This document shows positions 41,161-54,346 of a stretch of 64,000 nt of DNA, one piece after another. A model generated the notes under the pieces. It ran no database searches. It was given only the letters and a program-made list of their open reading frames with translations, and was not told the origin of the DNA. Within the stretch, counting starts at the first letter, position 1; each line of letters opens with the position of its first letter. Source of the DNA: Gamarada debralockiae (lineage: Eukaryota; Ascomycota; Leotiomycetes; Helotiales; Hyphodiscaceae); assembly GCA_002803225.1 (NCBI GenBank), contig NXFV01000159.1, forward strand, positions 1 to 64,000, read 5' to 3'. A program made the position numbers and the translations under genes.

Positions 41161-42991
41161 ATGGCGTCAACGTCAAGAGCAATGATGAGGCTCCCTGCTA
41201 CCTCATCAATTGGCTTCAGCACAGTTTCTCGCCGATCCTTTGCGACGTCCTCCCAATCCTTCCTCACACGAGCCCGACCGAGCTCCCGAATTCTCCTTGA
41301 CAAGAGCAAATTGCAGCAACACTTCCGGCGTACCTACGCCGATGTTGCTCCCGCGAAGAAGCCTCGCAGATTCCGATTCTTCAGATTCCTTTGGCGCGCT
41401 ACATACCTCTCTGCAATTGCAGGAACTGCTTATCTTGCCTATGGCGTCTATGAGCTCCGACATCCCGATAATCAATTCGAGCCAGATCCAACTAAGAAGA
41501 ACCTCGTTATTCTAGGTAATACTTCAATTAGCTTGCTATGAGCTTCCCTAACAATCTCTGTGCAGGTACTGGATGGGGGGCCGTATCTCTCCTCAAGAAG
41601 CTCGACACCGAAAACTACAATGTTACTGTTATCTCTCCTCGAAACTACTTCCTCTTTACACCCCTCTTACCATCATGTACAACCGGTACCGTCGAGCATC
41701 GATCAATTATGGAGCCTATCCGAAGCATAACCAGACATAAGAAAGCCGCCGTCAAGTTCTACGAAGCAGAGGCAACTAAGATCGACCCGGAAAGAAAGGT
41801 TATCTCAATTGATGACAATTCTGATATAAAGGGCGCTACCAACAAGACTGATGTTTCGTACGATATGCTCGTTGTGAGTGTAGGCGCTGAGAATGCTACA
41901 TTCGGTATCCCAGGTGTTAGAGAAAACTCGTGCTTCTTGAAAGAAATTGGCGACGCACAACAAATCCGCAAGAGGATCATGGACTGTGTAGAGACTGCTA
42001 CCTTCAAGGACCAATCTCCAGAGGAAGTCGAGCGTCTCCTACACATGGTCGTTGTTGGTGGTGGACCTACCGGCGTTGAATTCGCTGGTGAGCTCCAGGA
42101 TTTCTTCGACCAGGACATCAAGAAGTGGGTTCCCGAAATCAGCGACAAGTTCCGCGTAACTCTTATCGAAGCCCTCCCCAACGTTCTTCCCATGTTCTCC
42201 AAGCAATTGATCGACTACACGGAATCAACATTCAAGGAGGAGAAGATCGCGATCAAGACCAAGACAGCAGTTAAGAAGGTCACCGATAAGACTGTTGAGG
42301 CTGAGTCTACTGGCCCAGACGGAAAGAAGACAATGGAAATCATGCCTTACGGTCTCCTGGTGTGGGCTACCGGAAACGCAGTCCGGCCCGTTGTAAGGGA
42401 TCTCATGGCCCAAATCCCAGCTCAGAAAGACTCAAGACGAGGTCTTGCCGTCAATGAATACCTTGTGGTTCAAGGTACTAAGGATGTCTGGGCCGTCGGC
42501 GACTGCGCCGTTGCAGGATATGCTCCAACAGCTCAAGTTGCATCGCAAGAAGGTGCTTTCCTCGCTCGTCTCTTCAACACCATGGCTAAGACGGATGCTA
42601 TCGAGTCAGAGATCAAGACTTTGAGTGAAGGCCTCAACCTCAAGCCCGGAAACGCTGCTGAGGTTGCGAGAGAAATTGAGGCGCACGAGAAGCAACTGAG
42701 ACGGATCAAGGATATCAAGCCATTCCACTACACTCATCAAGGGTCCTTGGCTTATATTGGAAGTGAAAGAGCTGTCGCTGATGTGAGCTGGTTGAATGGC
42801 AACTTTGCCACTGGTGGTGGATTGACGTATCTGTTCTGGAGAAGCGCGTACTTGAGCATGTGCTTTAGCAGTAAGTTACTTATTCCTTCTCCGACCAAAT
42901 AACGCTAACATATTTAGCTCGCAATCGTGTCCTGGTGGTTCTCGATTGGTTGAAGTCCAAGGCATTCGGCCGTGATGTCTCCAGAGAATAA
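41161..42991 (+). CDS. NDE1: External alternative NADH:ubiquinone oxidoreductase (NDH-2)
   Basis: The coding sequence is join(41161..41515,41566..42870,42918..42991), 577 residues. This single-subunit enzyme passes electrons from NADH to ubiquinone without pumping protons, bypassing complex I in mitochondria. The N-terminus (about 60 residues, rich in Arg and Ser) is a mitochondrial presequence. It is followed by one helix at about 76-97 (LWRATYLSAIAGTAYLAYGV), as in external-facing enzymes. The FAD fold is at about 114-125 (NLVILGTGWGAVSLL, split by intron 1) and the NADH fold at about 280-297 (VVVGGGPTGVEFAGEL). The C-terminal membrane-binding part is FLARLFNTMAK ... GSLAYIGSERAVAD. No EF-hand insertion is seen, so direct calcium control is not expected. 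External orientation is inferred. Confidence 0.93.
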
Positions 42992-45711
42992 ACAATCGAT
43001 AGTAGAATCCGGGGGTTGGAGGTCTGAGAAAGCAGGAGAGAATGTGTATAATTTTGTTTCCTTTTAATGAATTCCGGGATAGACGGGGCAACTTGTGTAA
43101 ATTTCTGGAAATGGGAGAAAGAGCTCTACGAGGGCTTTTTATATTCGTACAATAAACGCGTATTTTTCGGCACATATCGGCTCATTCTTTTGCCCTGGGG
43201 GCTGGGCTTCCGGACCAAAGCAACGGCAATCGTGACTTCGGCACGTGATGTAACCAAGTGTTCCAATTCAACCCATCTTGCTGCCACCCTGCGCTTTGGC
43301 GCTGTCGGATCAGGCGGCTCTGTCATTATTACATTTTCCTTTCGCATCAACAATCATCCCTCAAGCACACAATTTGCGCTGAGAAGCTCCTCGCCCTAAT
43401 CCAGGAGAAAGCGAGAGACACACATGATTGGAGAGCGCTCTCTTCACCCACCAACCAGATCATCAGCTGGAGATGTTCAAAGCTTTTTGTTGCACGTCGC
43501 AAAAATGAGGGCGATGGACCTCTTTATGAACTGTGCATAAAATAGGGCGGAAGAGCGCCCTTCTACCTCTGATCTCGACTTCTAGTTGGCTGCCCCTCAT
43601 GCGAGCACCTGCAGAGAGGGCGAAGGAGGCGAGAAAGGGCGATAGCCTTTTTTGAATCGTTCAATTGAATGAACTAATGGAACAAGTGCTCAAGGTACAG
43701 TTCTTTCAGATTATCCCCAGCAAGGTTTCCGAAGTTCTCTTTCTTTCGGCATTGCAGCTCGCTGCCATGGCCCATAAACTACGGAGGTACAGCTTCACCA
43801 TACCACAGCACCACAGCCCAGTGAAAATTTTCTCCACAGCCGAGACTTTCGAGTTGTTGGATTATTGGTGGGTAGATATGATGTTATTTTGTTTTTTTTT
43901 TTGCTGGAGGATCCAATGATTGGAGGTAGTGCTCGAAGTTTTCGTTCAGCTCTCGTGCGTGCGCCTCATTCTGGGTCACGTTGCGGCTGCTACGCCGCAT
44001 GTCGTCCATGGATGACCGTGCGTGGAAGGAAGAAGAATTCATGGTTACTCAGAAACGATTTTGTTTTCTAGTTATTGTAATGTTTAAGCCTTTGTCTATC
44101 GGGCTTTTTCAGGCTCTCCTTATAGCTACCAAAATATCAGACGATACGGCTTATATGAATCGATGTGTTTGTAATGGCAGGGGAACTGACAGAAAGTATA
44201 CTTCCACTGCATTCAAAGGCTTTCCATTGAGTCATGAGAGCGCGAGCGTGACCCCTCCTTGGATTGGCGGCGCGGGCAGCCACTGCCTTGGTCCACATTT
44301 TCTCCAACATGAACCGTCCAGTGTTGGCCTTTCAAGCCATTTGGGGGCTGGAGTAAAACAAGGTAACTCTATGGCCAGATGAAAGTCGTTTGCACTGGGA
44401 AATACCAAAACATGGTTCGTTTAGTAGAAATAATATTTAAAGTTCTGTAAGGGCATACTGTAAATGCACTCTGACTACAAAGGTGGATGGATATCTGCCT
44501 CTCGGTCACTCACGCGATTCGAATGACAGAGGCGCAGATTTGAGGTTCCTCTCAAAGTCCTTGTACAGGTCTTGATGAAATGGCCATCTCGGAGCGTCTC
44601 GATGCTTTGTTTTCCATGCTCAAGTCCAGAGTGGGGTAGGCAGAAGTTGAGTAAATTCTTCTCAGGTCTTGAACGGACCGGCTGATGCAACCGTAGACAG
44701 GTTCACAGGAGACTTCGAATGGACAACCATTGTGGATAGACTTTCCTACTTGGTCCGGATAGATAGCATTTGCAGAGTTCAATTGGAGGTCCGTATTGTG
44801 TGGATTGTAAAGGAGGGGTCCACATGTTGGAGCTAGAGAACGGCAAGGCTGTACTTCTCCCTGTAGTAGTAGAGATCCAGCCTTGCCGTCTCTAGAGCGA
44901 CGCCGCCTTTATTTCATGTTTCTTGATGGCCTGATGGCATGTAACCAACAGAATTATGGGAGCTTAGTTCCCTCAAGTCATGTCCATCTTGCTGGTTGAT
45001 TCGCTAGTTCCTTGTGAATGATTGTGACTGTTCTCGTAATGTGGAAATATCGCGGCGGGAAAGGTACGAAGAAACCAAAGCCACGGCTGACATGACTGCT
45101 CCACACCTCCTCGTTATTTCCCAATTCTGGTGGGGAAGAAGCAACTCGCCGACTTCCCTCGCCCAAAAGTCTTCCACCAGCAATTGGAAATCAATTCTGA
45201 CGTCCAGAAGAAACCGCACAACACTGATCAGACTTGAACCACTCGGTGATGGTAAAATAGTGCTTTTATGCAAGAGCTCTTTTACATCACGTCTCAGGCC
45301 ACCTTTCTGTGATGTTCCTGTGAGGTTGGTGGTGTTGTGGTTACATTTGGCAAGGTCCACAGAGGCTGTGCTGCGTGTTGGCGCAAAGCACAGATGCAGC
45401 CACACCGACATCATCGAGAAGTTCAGATCCACCATGGACTTATCGACGGGACCTCTGACAGGGGAGTAAAAGGATAAAAGGATTTGCTGCCCCTCATCTG
45501 TTTGGTTATTGTATACTCATTCAGAGTTCACTTCATCTTGAAGTCGAATCTCTCGGGTTTCTACAGGCCGAATCCTCAGCCTCGCGAAACACTCAAGCAA
45601 TCCTCGGAAACTCGAAGCCAAACCACTCCACCAATACCAAAGACTCGAATCAGCTCTTAAAGAAGAATCTTGATTACTACAACTAATTGTACAATCGATC
45701 CGAGCAAGGAA
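42992..45711. other. Longest stretch (2.7 kb) without a confirmed gene
   Basis: No gene could be confirmed. A minus-strand frame at 43126-43347 (MRKENVIMTEPPDP ... YEYKKPS, 73 codons, ATG start) has protein-like composition but no known motif. A CACGTGA box lies inside it at 43242. A T-run of 13 lies near 43889, and a near-perfect hairpin lies at 44833-44895. Frames around 45004-45469 start at GTG or other non-ATG codons and overlap on both strands, so they were not called. Confidence 0.4.
44833..44895. repeat. Near-perfect hairpin, 18-bp stem
   Basis: The left arm (44833-44851, CTAGAGAACGGCAAGGCTG) and the right arm (44878-44895, CAGCCTTGCCGTCTCTAG) pair completely except for one bulged A on the left. 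The loop is 26 nt. A transcript of either strand would fold into a stable stem. It could be a small-RNA precursor, a processing signal or a relic of an inverted repeat; nothing decides between these. Confidence 0.7.
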
Positions 45712-46191
45712 ATGTCAAACATCTCTAAGTTCGCTAGAAATGGTTCCCATACATCCGTGTCCTCTTCAGGGTATGCTCCTTCACCACCGAACCTTCCAAT
45801 GTCCTCTAACATTTCTTCAAGCTCCTCCATCGATACCTCGTCCCACAACCACGCCCTAAACTCCATACGTGCAAGCCCAAGTCTGCGAACATGGCTTCAA
45901 GAATCATTGACAGTAAATCACCGTCACGAACGAATCGCAACTGGCCATATTTCCATGGGCTTTGCAGTCATGACAAGGGAGATGATGGAGATGCATATTC
46001 AGCAAGCACCTGATATCCGCGGCATGTTGGACTGCCTACCTACAGCTAGAGCAGAAGAGATAGGGTTCAGACAGAAGCTTCGAACATGGCCAATGTCTAA
46101 GGAGGAAACGCTCAGACAGAAGCTTAGGACGTGGCCGTTGACAAAGACTGAAGCTTTGCTCGCGAAACCATATCCTGTGCAAGGCAAGTGA
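45712..46191 (+). CDS. Small hypothetical protein with duplicated 15-residue motif
   Basis: A single frame of 159 residues starts at ATG 45712 (MSNISKFARNG). The N-terminal third is Ser/Pro-rich. The C-terminal part has a 15-residue unit twice in tandem (FRQKLRTWPMSKEET, LRQKLRTWPLTKTEA), encoded by a 45-bp DNA duplication at about 46072-46161. No signal peptide or membrane helix. I do not recognise a family. It lies 0.7 kb before CDC48 in the same direction. It could be a lineage-specific gene; the internal duplication and continuous frame support coding, but homologues would be needed. Confidence 0.45.
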   Translation: MSNISKFARNGSHTSVSSSGYAPSPPNLPMSSNISSSSSIDTSSHNHALNSIRASPSLRTWLQESLTVNHRHERIATGHISMGFAVMTREMMEMHIQQAPDIRGMLDCLPTARAEEIGFRQKLRTWPMSKEETLRQKLRTWPLTKTEALLAKPYPVQGK

Positions 46192-46887
46192 ATGCCTTTG
46201 GGTTTCATACCATGTATTATGAATGAATGGTTCATGATGAGTGGTTCTTGTAAATGATTGGGTTTCTCCGGCGTTTTGGGGAAACAGAAAATACCCTCTA
46301 CCAAAGAAGATATCTTTTGGAGTTGCTCAAACGCGGGGGGAGGTCTTGACTTCAGATTTCGTAGCCCAATATTGAATGCATTTGGTTCAGGGCAGCAGAT
46401 AACTGTACCTGACTCCTTCCACTACGACGATTCAGTTCAGTGGCGTGAGGCGATTAAGTTGGTGGATAAATCTCGTGGCTTTGTGATTACTAACCGCCAT
46501 TACATTCATTACTAAATACCAGTCATTTTCACAATTCGTCGTGTAACATCTGGGATCTTCTCGCAATTTTTTTATTTGGGTGAATGCGTGGCCGGTTCTG
46601 CCTACCAAAATTCACTAATCGAAGGGGAAGGAAGGTTTTAGAGCTCTCGCGCTAAGCGAGATCTAAGTCCGTCATTACTTGTCTCGTTCCTGAGCTCTCG
46701 ATACAAACCACAACTTTCTTTCCATCCCAGAACATCTCCCTTTACATCTTCCCACAACATCCCAAGTCTTTGCGAACCATCGTTGAAGACTTCTCATCGA
46801 CGAACACACCATCTTTCGGCGATCTCAACAAATTACCTCTACCTTTTCACCTCTGCTACCTATCTGTCAGGTCGACAGCCTTTCAAG
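46192..46887. promoter_or_regulatory. CDC48 upstream region
   Basis: This 0.7-kb gap before the CDC48 start has no gene. The last 150 bases are pyrimidine-rich, as expected of a strongly expressed fungal promoter and leader. Distinct sites were not recognised. Confidence 0.4.
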
Positions 46888-49638
<2,751 letters not shown>

Positions 49639-50130
49639 ATTGTATTCTATTTCCTTTTTACTTTGCATGCACATCAGAACCATATGACCAGACAGGGGTG
49701 ACTTTGATTTGGAGTCGGAAGAGTCTGCATTGGCGGTAACAGATCTCAAATCATACTGGCTGTGCATTATGGATTTCGGACTTTTGAGAGGTTTTCTCTT
49801 TAAGATCATCGTTACCTCATAGATTGTCCCAATAAACTTTTCTTCATTGAAGATGTCTTTACTATGCTGTGATTTAGTGATGTGATATCTATCCTGTTAA
49901 TCCTAATACTCCTAATTGCCTTCGGGAGCAGTTCCCGTTTCTATGGGGTTTAGAGCACCAAGCCGCCAAATTTTAGTCTCCCCTTCTTTCAGAAGGTTGT
50001 GCTCTCGATGCTGATGCCAACCTTGATGCTTTCGACCACCGCCAGTAATTTGGATGGTGAGAGTTTTCAAGTATTCAAATTAGTGGCAGATGTACCGAAA
50101 TGGACCTGTGGAGGCTGTGGTTCAGGATAG

Positions 50131-50450
50131 TCTGAACGGTTGAGGGATCTTACTTAAAGACGAGAAGGAGAAGCCCCGGACTTTCGGATTCTTGGAGTTT
50201 TGCAATCACTTATGGATTTTGGGGAAAGCTGATACCTGTATAGATTCTCACACGTCCGGACTACTGGAGCGGTCGACAAGTCTAGAACAGACTGAACGGT
50301 TGAAGGTTTCTTCGTGAAGACAGGAATGAGACTTCAATGAGTAGTCATCGGCTCTTAGATTCATGAACTTTGCAATCGCTCATGCATTTTGAGGGAATTT
50401 GGTACTTGGATAACTTTTCGAACTACTGGAGTTGTTGATACTTAAGACTA
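50131..50450. repeat. Diverged 160-bp direct duplication
   Basis: Copy 1 (50131-50290) and copy 2 (50291-50450) share, in the same order and spacing, CTGAACGGTTGA, GAAGAC/AAGACG, the GATTC...TTTGCAATC block, CATTTTGAGGG/GATTTTGGGG, and ACTACTGGAG. Substitutions are numerous, so the duplication is old. A weaker third match (AAGATCGCTCATGCGTTTGAAC) appears near 50850. Confidence 0.55.
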
Positions 50451-50525
50451 TAGGGAAATGGTGCTAATCTAATGGCTAAGATGTGTTGATAGGTCTAGAA
50501 TGTACGGTGATATCTAGGGTTCAGA

Positions 50526-50592
50526 TAGACCGAGTAGCTTGAGTCAGACCGAGTAGGTCAGCTCAGACCGAGTAGCTGAAGTCAGGGACTGT
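50526..50592. repeat. GACCGAGTAG short tandem repeat
   Basis: GACCGAGTAG occurs three times at a spacing of about 20 bp, separated by related CTTGAGTCA, GTCAGCTCA and CTGAAGTCA spacers. No coding frame runs through it. Confidence 0.7.
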
Positions 50593-51062
50593 AGATATAT
50601 GGGATGGATTGAACTTCATATGAAGGAGTAGAGATTTTGAATTGAAGCTTACGAAGCCTATTCTGTACTAGCGCCTTATGCACTTCAGTATCAGGGTTCT
50701 CATAACAATAAGATGGACTCGTCCTGTCAGAGGGCTGGGGGCTTATGGGAGGGTTCTGAGGAGAACCGCCTTCCTAATCGTTTATCCAAGACGAGTGATT
50801 GAAAACTTTAGAGGATCCTGGATCTTGCATAATTTGAATGCTTCCCAGCATTCAAGATCGCTCATGCGTTTGAACTATTGGTATCTTTTCTATCGGTTTG
50901 ATACTGTAAACTCTGGATTCCTAACACCAGTTATGCGATGTCCTTTGATTTGAGGTCCATTTATCCTCTCGGAATTGAACGATACCAACCATACCCACTT
51001 CATAATACCACAGTCCATCGACAGAATACACTGTAGTGACAGGCCCAAATATAAGCCCACAC

Positions 51063-51557
51063 TCAATCCTTATGCTCAAGTTTTATTTTTGCTTCATTGC
51101 TCTTTTTCGAGTCTGCAGACTCCTTGATAACTCGCCTAGGACTATGCTGCGGTAATTCAACTACTATATATAGTATGTCCGTCTCCGCTCTCTTCAATAG
51201 CAAAACCCATACCTTCCAATTCCTCAACCATATCAAGACTTGAGACCGTAGGTTGACCCCATCTTCTTTCCTAACCATGATAACACGCGCATCCTGCTCC
51301 GTTGTACCATGCTCATGTGATTCCCCTTTAACATATTGACCCTGCTCATCCTTACCATGTTCTTCCAGCTCTTGCTTAACATGTTCATCTTCTTCATCCT
51401 TATGCTCGTACTCTTCGTCGTCAATATTACCGTCTTCTCCACCCTTAACAGATACGTCATTATAAATTAAAGACTCCCCTTCCTGCAACCCCAGCATCTT
51501 CCTCCGCTTCTCAGCCCACCTTTCCCTCTCCGGTGTTGTCAAAGTCCTCAACTGTTG
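51063..51557 (-). other. In-frame open extension downstream of the small conserved gene
   Basis: Directly after the TAG at 51558-51560 the same minus frame stays open for 165 codons. It reads QQLRTLTTPERERWAEKRRKM, then a very acidic Glu/Asp/His-rich stretch, then a hydrophobic-basic part, and ends KIKLEHKD. The first 20 residues look convincingly like protein. An internal ATG at 51497 could start a separate 144-residue product. The extension might be reached by stop readthrough (context UAG-CAA), might be the lost 3' part of the gene after a nonsense change, or might not be translated. I cannot decide. Confidence 0.35.
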
Positions 51558-52127
51558 CTATTCATCCACGTAAACAACCAGATCCAACGCCTCACGGGCA
51601 ATGCGGACACCTTCATCAATGACATTCTTCGGCAATGCGAGACTTTGTCCATTGCCCTTGCCATTGACGGCATTACCATTGGTCTGCTTCGAGTCTGCAC
51701 TGTCTCTACTCGTGGCGGTATCGTGCTTGATGTCGGCCATGACTCGGCGGATGAGTTCGGGGAAGGTGGTGCAGTCGCCGTTGCGGAGGAGGGAGAGGGC
51801 GTGTTCTTGGATTAGGGTAGGCCAGTTTGTCGGGGAGGCGTTGAGGGCGTGGAGGAGGGTTTCTTGTATTCTTTTGGCAATCGATTGGCAATTAGTTTCT
51901 ATACTTAGAAGAGAGAACACAGAATGGATTGGGGCGGGGAATTGGTGATTGGAAAGACAAGAAATAAACTGGAGAGAAGAGAAAGGAAACTGTACGTACT
52001 TGTTGACATGACCTTCCTTGAGCAGGATACTGTTGATCTCAGACCGCAAGTCCGGATCCTGAGTCGAAGGTGCATACGTGCCTGCAGCCTTGGGGACGCG
52101 GACGGGTGTTTGGGGATCGGAACTCAT
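51558..52127 (-). CDS. Small conserved fungal hypothetical protein
   Basis: The coding sequence is complement(join(51558..51870,52000..52127)), 146 residues. It starts MSSDPQTPVRVPKAAGTYAP. The 129-nt intron (donor GTACGT) joins KEGHVNK to IQETLLHALNASP. The middle is helical (LIQEHALSLLRNGDCTTFPELIRRVMADI). A Ser/Asn/Gly linker follows, then a last helix (LPKNVIDEGVRIAREALDLVV). The same plan (short N-terminus, IQ.TL helix, LR.G.C motif, linker, terminal VI.EGVR helix) is seen in small uncharacterised ascomycete proteins. The frame is open for 157 codons further upstream to an ATG at 52598, but that text looks non-coding, so the ATG at 52127 is preferred. No membrane segment; function unknown. 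Confidence 0.65.
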   Translation of the reverse strand: MSSDPQTPVRVPKAAGTYAPSTQDPDLRSEINSILLKEGHVNKYVQFPFSSLQFISCLSNHQFPAPIHSVFSLLSIETNCQSIAKRIQETLLHALNASPTNWPTLIQEHALSLLRNGDCTTFPELIRRVMADIKHDTATSRDSADSKQTNGNAVNGKGNGQSLALPKNVIDEGVRIAREALDLVVYVDE

Positions 52128-53530
52128 TGTGCTGGGTGAAAGGTGGTTGATGTAGCTTTTTGTGGTGACGTTTATGACGGTTTTCAAATTCCTGTGGCGC
52201 TGAAGTGATGGTTGATGACTTTGTTGAGAGCAACTCGTGGGTGTCGAAGAAGATATTGAGAGGAAGCAGTCCTCCAACAGCAAGAAATCCTTTTGGTCTC
52301 TGAGCGACTTCCTTACTGTGGTGCCTTTCTTGTGCGAAGACACGAGGCTGCAGCGAAGGCTGGGAATTAGTGGTTCGCTGACTAAGCTTAGCCAATCAGA
52401 AAGTTGCGAGAATCTGTACTCAGAAATACGGATCTCTTTCAATGTCTGGGTAGATTTCAGAATAAGGATGTGATTCAAGTATCGCTGCAGTCCTTTCGTG
52501 GGCAAGAAGGTGGTTGACGTTGAATGTAAGAGATGCCATTCGTCAATTCGGTTCGATAAAACCACCTTAATACTTGATAATCTCTTCGTTTTTGGCATTT
52601 TGGAGGCTGAAAGGGGGAGGCGGTCTGCCAGATGGAAGCCAAGAGTGTAAACTAGGGGGTGGTCTTATCCCACACCAATCGGCTCATGATCTGACGGCGA
52701 CCTTCATCCTGCTGAAACGAACTCCAAGTTTCAAAGGATTAGAAGAACAAATCCCCATATTAACTACCACCCCAGTGATTGGTGAAGAGCGCGAGTTCCT
52801 CCCTGGCTCGTCCAATCATCACGTCCTCGGCGCACTCCTTGAGGATTGCGATTGAAGTTGGGGAACGGACGCCCTCACGATGACGCCCCTTGAACCAAGT
52901 AGGTACGGAGACGAACCCCTTTGAAAAGCTTCAAACACTCTGGACCGGTGCGGAGATAGCTGTCGCGCCTTCCCTCTTTGTCTCTTCCCTTCCAGCACAC
53001 AGAAAGCTGGCTTTCTTAAGTAAACCTTCTTTCCAATTTCGAGTCTCTCACATTTCAAACAATCCCAGAAATACCACTCAGCGTCTATAACAGATTTCGA
53101 AAGCGCAGCGTTGTATCACATTTTGGTACGGAATAGATACGTTCCATTCAATCGGACTTTGCATTGGGCATTCAGTACACTTGCGTCATTCCAGAGGGTG
53201 ACAGCACACTTTGGGTCACTCCGAACCATATCCAAGTATTTAAAGTTCCCAGTCCAGCGCTCGGCCAGACACGTCCGACGAGTTCTGTCGCAAACGCAGG
53301 GAGTTCGTGGAAGAAACGACTCGCTCAAACGCAATCTGTTTTGAGCTTCTGGGCAGGCCTCTCCACATTCGATTCTGTAGCGGGCTTGGTTCCCCTGACC
53401 ATTAAGCCGACTTCTATCGTCGTTACTGCGCTTCACTATCTATCGTCGACAACTCCAAGGCGACCGTCTGACATCCAGAACTTCCTTTTTCGAGATCTGC
53501 CTGCGAGTCTTGCGGATCATTACATTCAGA
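52128..53530. other. Divergent spacer before the GPI-type gene
   Basis: No gene is supported. A 192-codon plus frame ending at 53742 opens with TTG, has no early ATG and overlaps the GPI-type gene in another frame, so it was treated as a shadow. Confidence 0.45.
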
Positions 53531-54346
53531 ATGCGGCGGAAAGCTATTGTCCTTACGATTTTACCGCTCGCGGAAGCGCTTTCGCTGGCGAACTTTCAAC
53601 AAATTACTTCGGTATTCATACCGATATCGTGTCAGCTCACATACGACAGTCAAATGCCTACGTGCACAGTGTCGGACTTCACGAATGGATGCTCATCTGC
53701 GTGCCAGTCGGCACTGCAGTCGGTCGCAGCCGGTGTGACTGATGCTTGCTCGGACGTATCAGTTAGCCCGAATACGTTATTGGGGATAGTGATGAATGGA
53801 GAGATAATACAAGCATTGTGTCCGACAACGGCAGCAAAGACGACTACAACAGCGGCAAAATCCTCCTCGGCCATCGCGGCAACTGCTTCGGCAGCAGACT
53901 CGGTGACGATTCCTACAACCAGCCCAGGAGTAGTGGTGGCTACGACAGCCAGCACAACCTCTAAAGTTTCGAAAAGTACGCCATCAGCGCAGTCTGCAAG
54001 TACTACGCGATCCTCCAAGACAACCAGCGTCCAAACCACAGAGAGCACAGGATCTACAGAGAGTACTGCTGCGACAGCCTCATCGACAACTGTTCAATCT
54101 ACGGAGGGTGGCCTGGGGTCTGGAACAACCACAAGTACGAGTACGAAGAAAGACGCTGCCACAAGTACCAGCAAGACAACAGCTGCAACTTCGACTCAGA
54201 AATCTAGCCAACAATCGGACACACAAGGCTCAGGCTCAGGTGGCGGATCTCCCTTCGATATCTCGAGTAGTGGAAACCGGATCAATGGGGGATCGATGTT
54301 TGCGTTTGCGATAGCAGCGTGGGGATGTGTCCTGCTTGGACGGTGA
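53531..54346 (+). CDS. Secreted GPI-anchor-type Ser/Thr-rich protein
   Basis: A single exon of 271 residues starts at ATG 53531. Residues 1-19 are a signal peptide (MRRKAIVLTILPLAEALSL). The mature N-terminus is a small domain with six cysteines (CQLTYDSQMPTCTVSDFTNGC, ACQSALQ, ACSDVSVS, ALCP). The same text order (FQ.IT, C..TY, C...DFTNGCS..C) is known from fungal extracellular proteins without assigned role. About 140 residues of Ser/Thr/Ala repeats follow, suited to heavy O-glycosylation. The end has a small-residue GPI site (around GSGSGGGS...NGGS) and a hydrophobic tail (MFAFAIAAWGCVLLG). It is therefore probably attached to the plasma membrane or wall. Confidence 0.8.
   Translation: MRRKAIVLTILPLAEALSLANFQQITSVFIPISCQLTYDSQMPTCTVSDFTNGCSSACQSALQSVAAGVTDACSDVSVSPNTLLGIVMNGEIIQALCPTTAAKTTTTAAKSSSAIAATASAADSVTIPTTSPGVVVATTASTTSKVSKSTPSAQSASTTRSSKTTSVQTTESTGSTESTAATASSTTVQSTEGGLGSGTTTSTSTKKDAATSTSKTTAATSTQKSSQQSDTQGSGSGGGSPFDISSSGNRINGGSMFAFAIAAWGCVLLGR

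Larger units (their letters stand above)
49639..51062. other. CDC48 3' flank and repeat-bearing spacer
   Basis: No gene is supported over 1.4 kb. It holds a diverged 160-bp direct duplication and a short GACCGAGTAG repeat, listed separately. Confidence 0.5.

Noticed and set aside
45180..45300. Possible minus-strand tRNA (CCGAGTGGTTCAAGTC)
   Set aside because: Only the A-box-like part resembles tRNA-Ser/Leu; no B box or acceptor stem follows.
45004..45469. Overlapping 143- and 151-codon frames on opposite strands
   Set aside because: The plus frame starts at GTG, both cover the same DNA, and neither has a motif.
52128..52598. 157-codon N-terminal extension of the small conserved gene
   Set aside because: Although open to an ATG at 52598, the text is not protein-like, and MSSDPQTPVRVPKAAG is a better start.
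53164..53742. 192-codon plus frame before and over the GPI-type gene
   Set aside because: It opens at TTG, lacks an early ATG and overlaps a frame with a clear signal peptide, cysteines and GPI tail.
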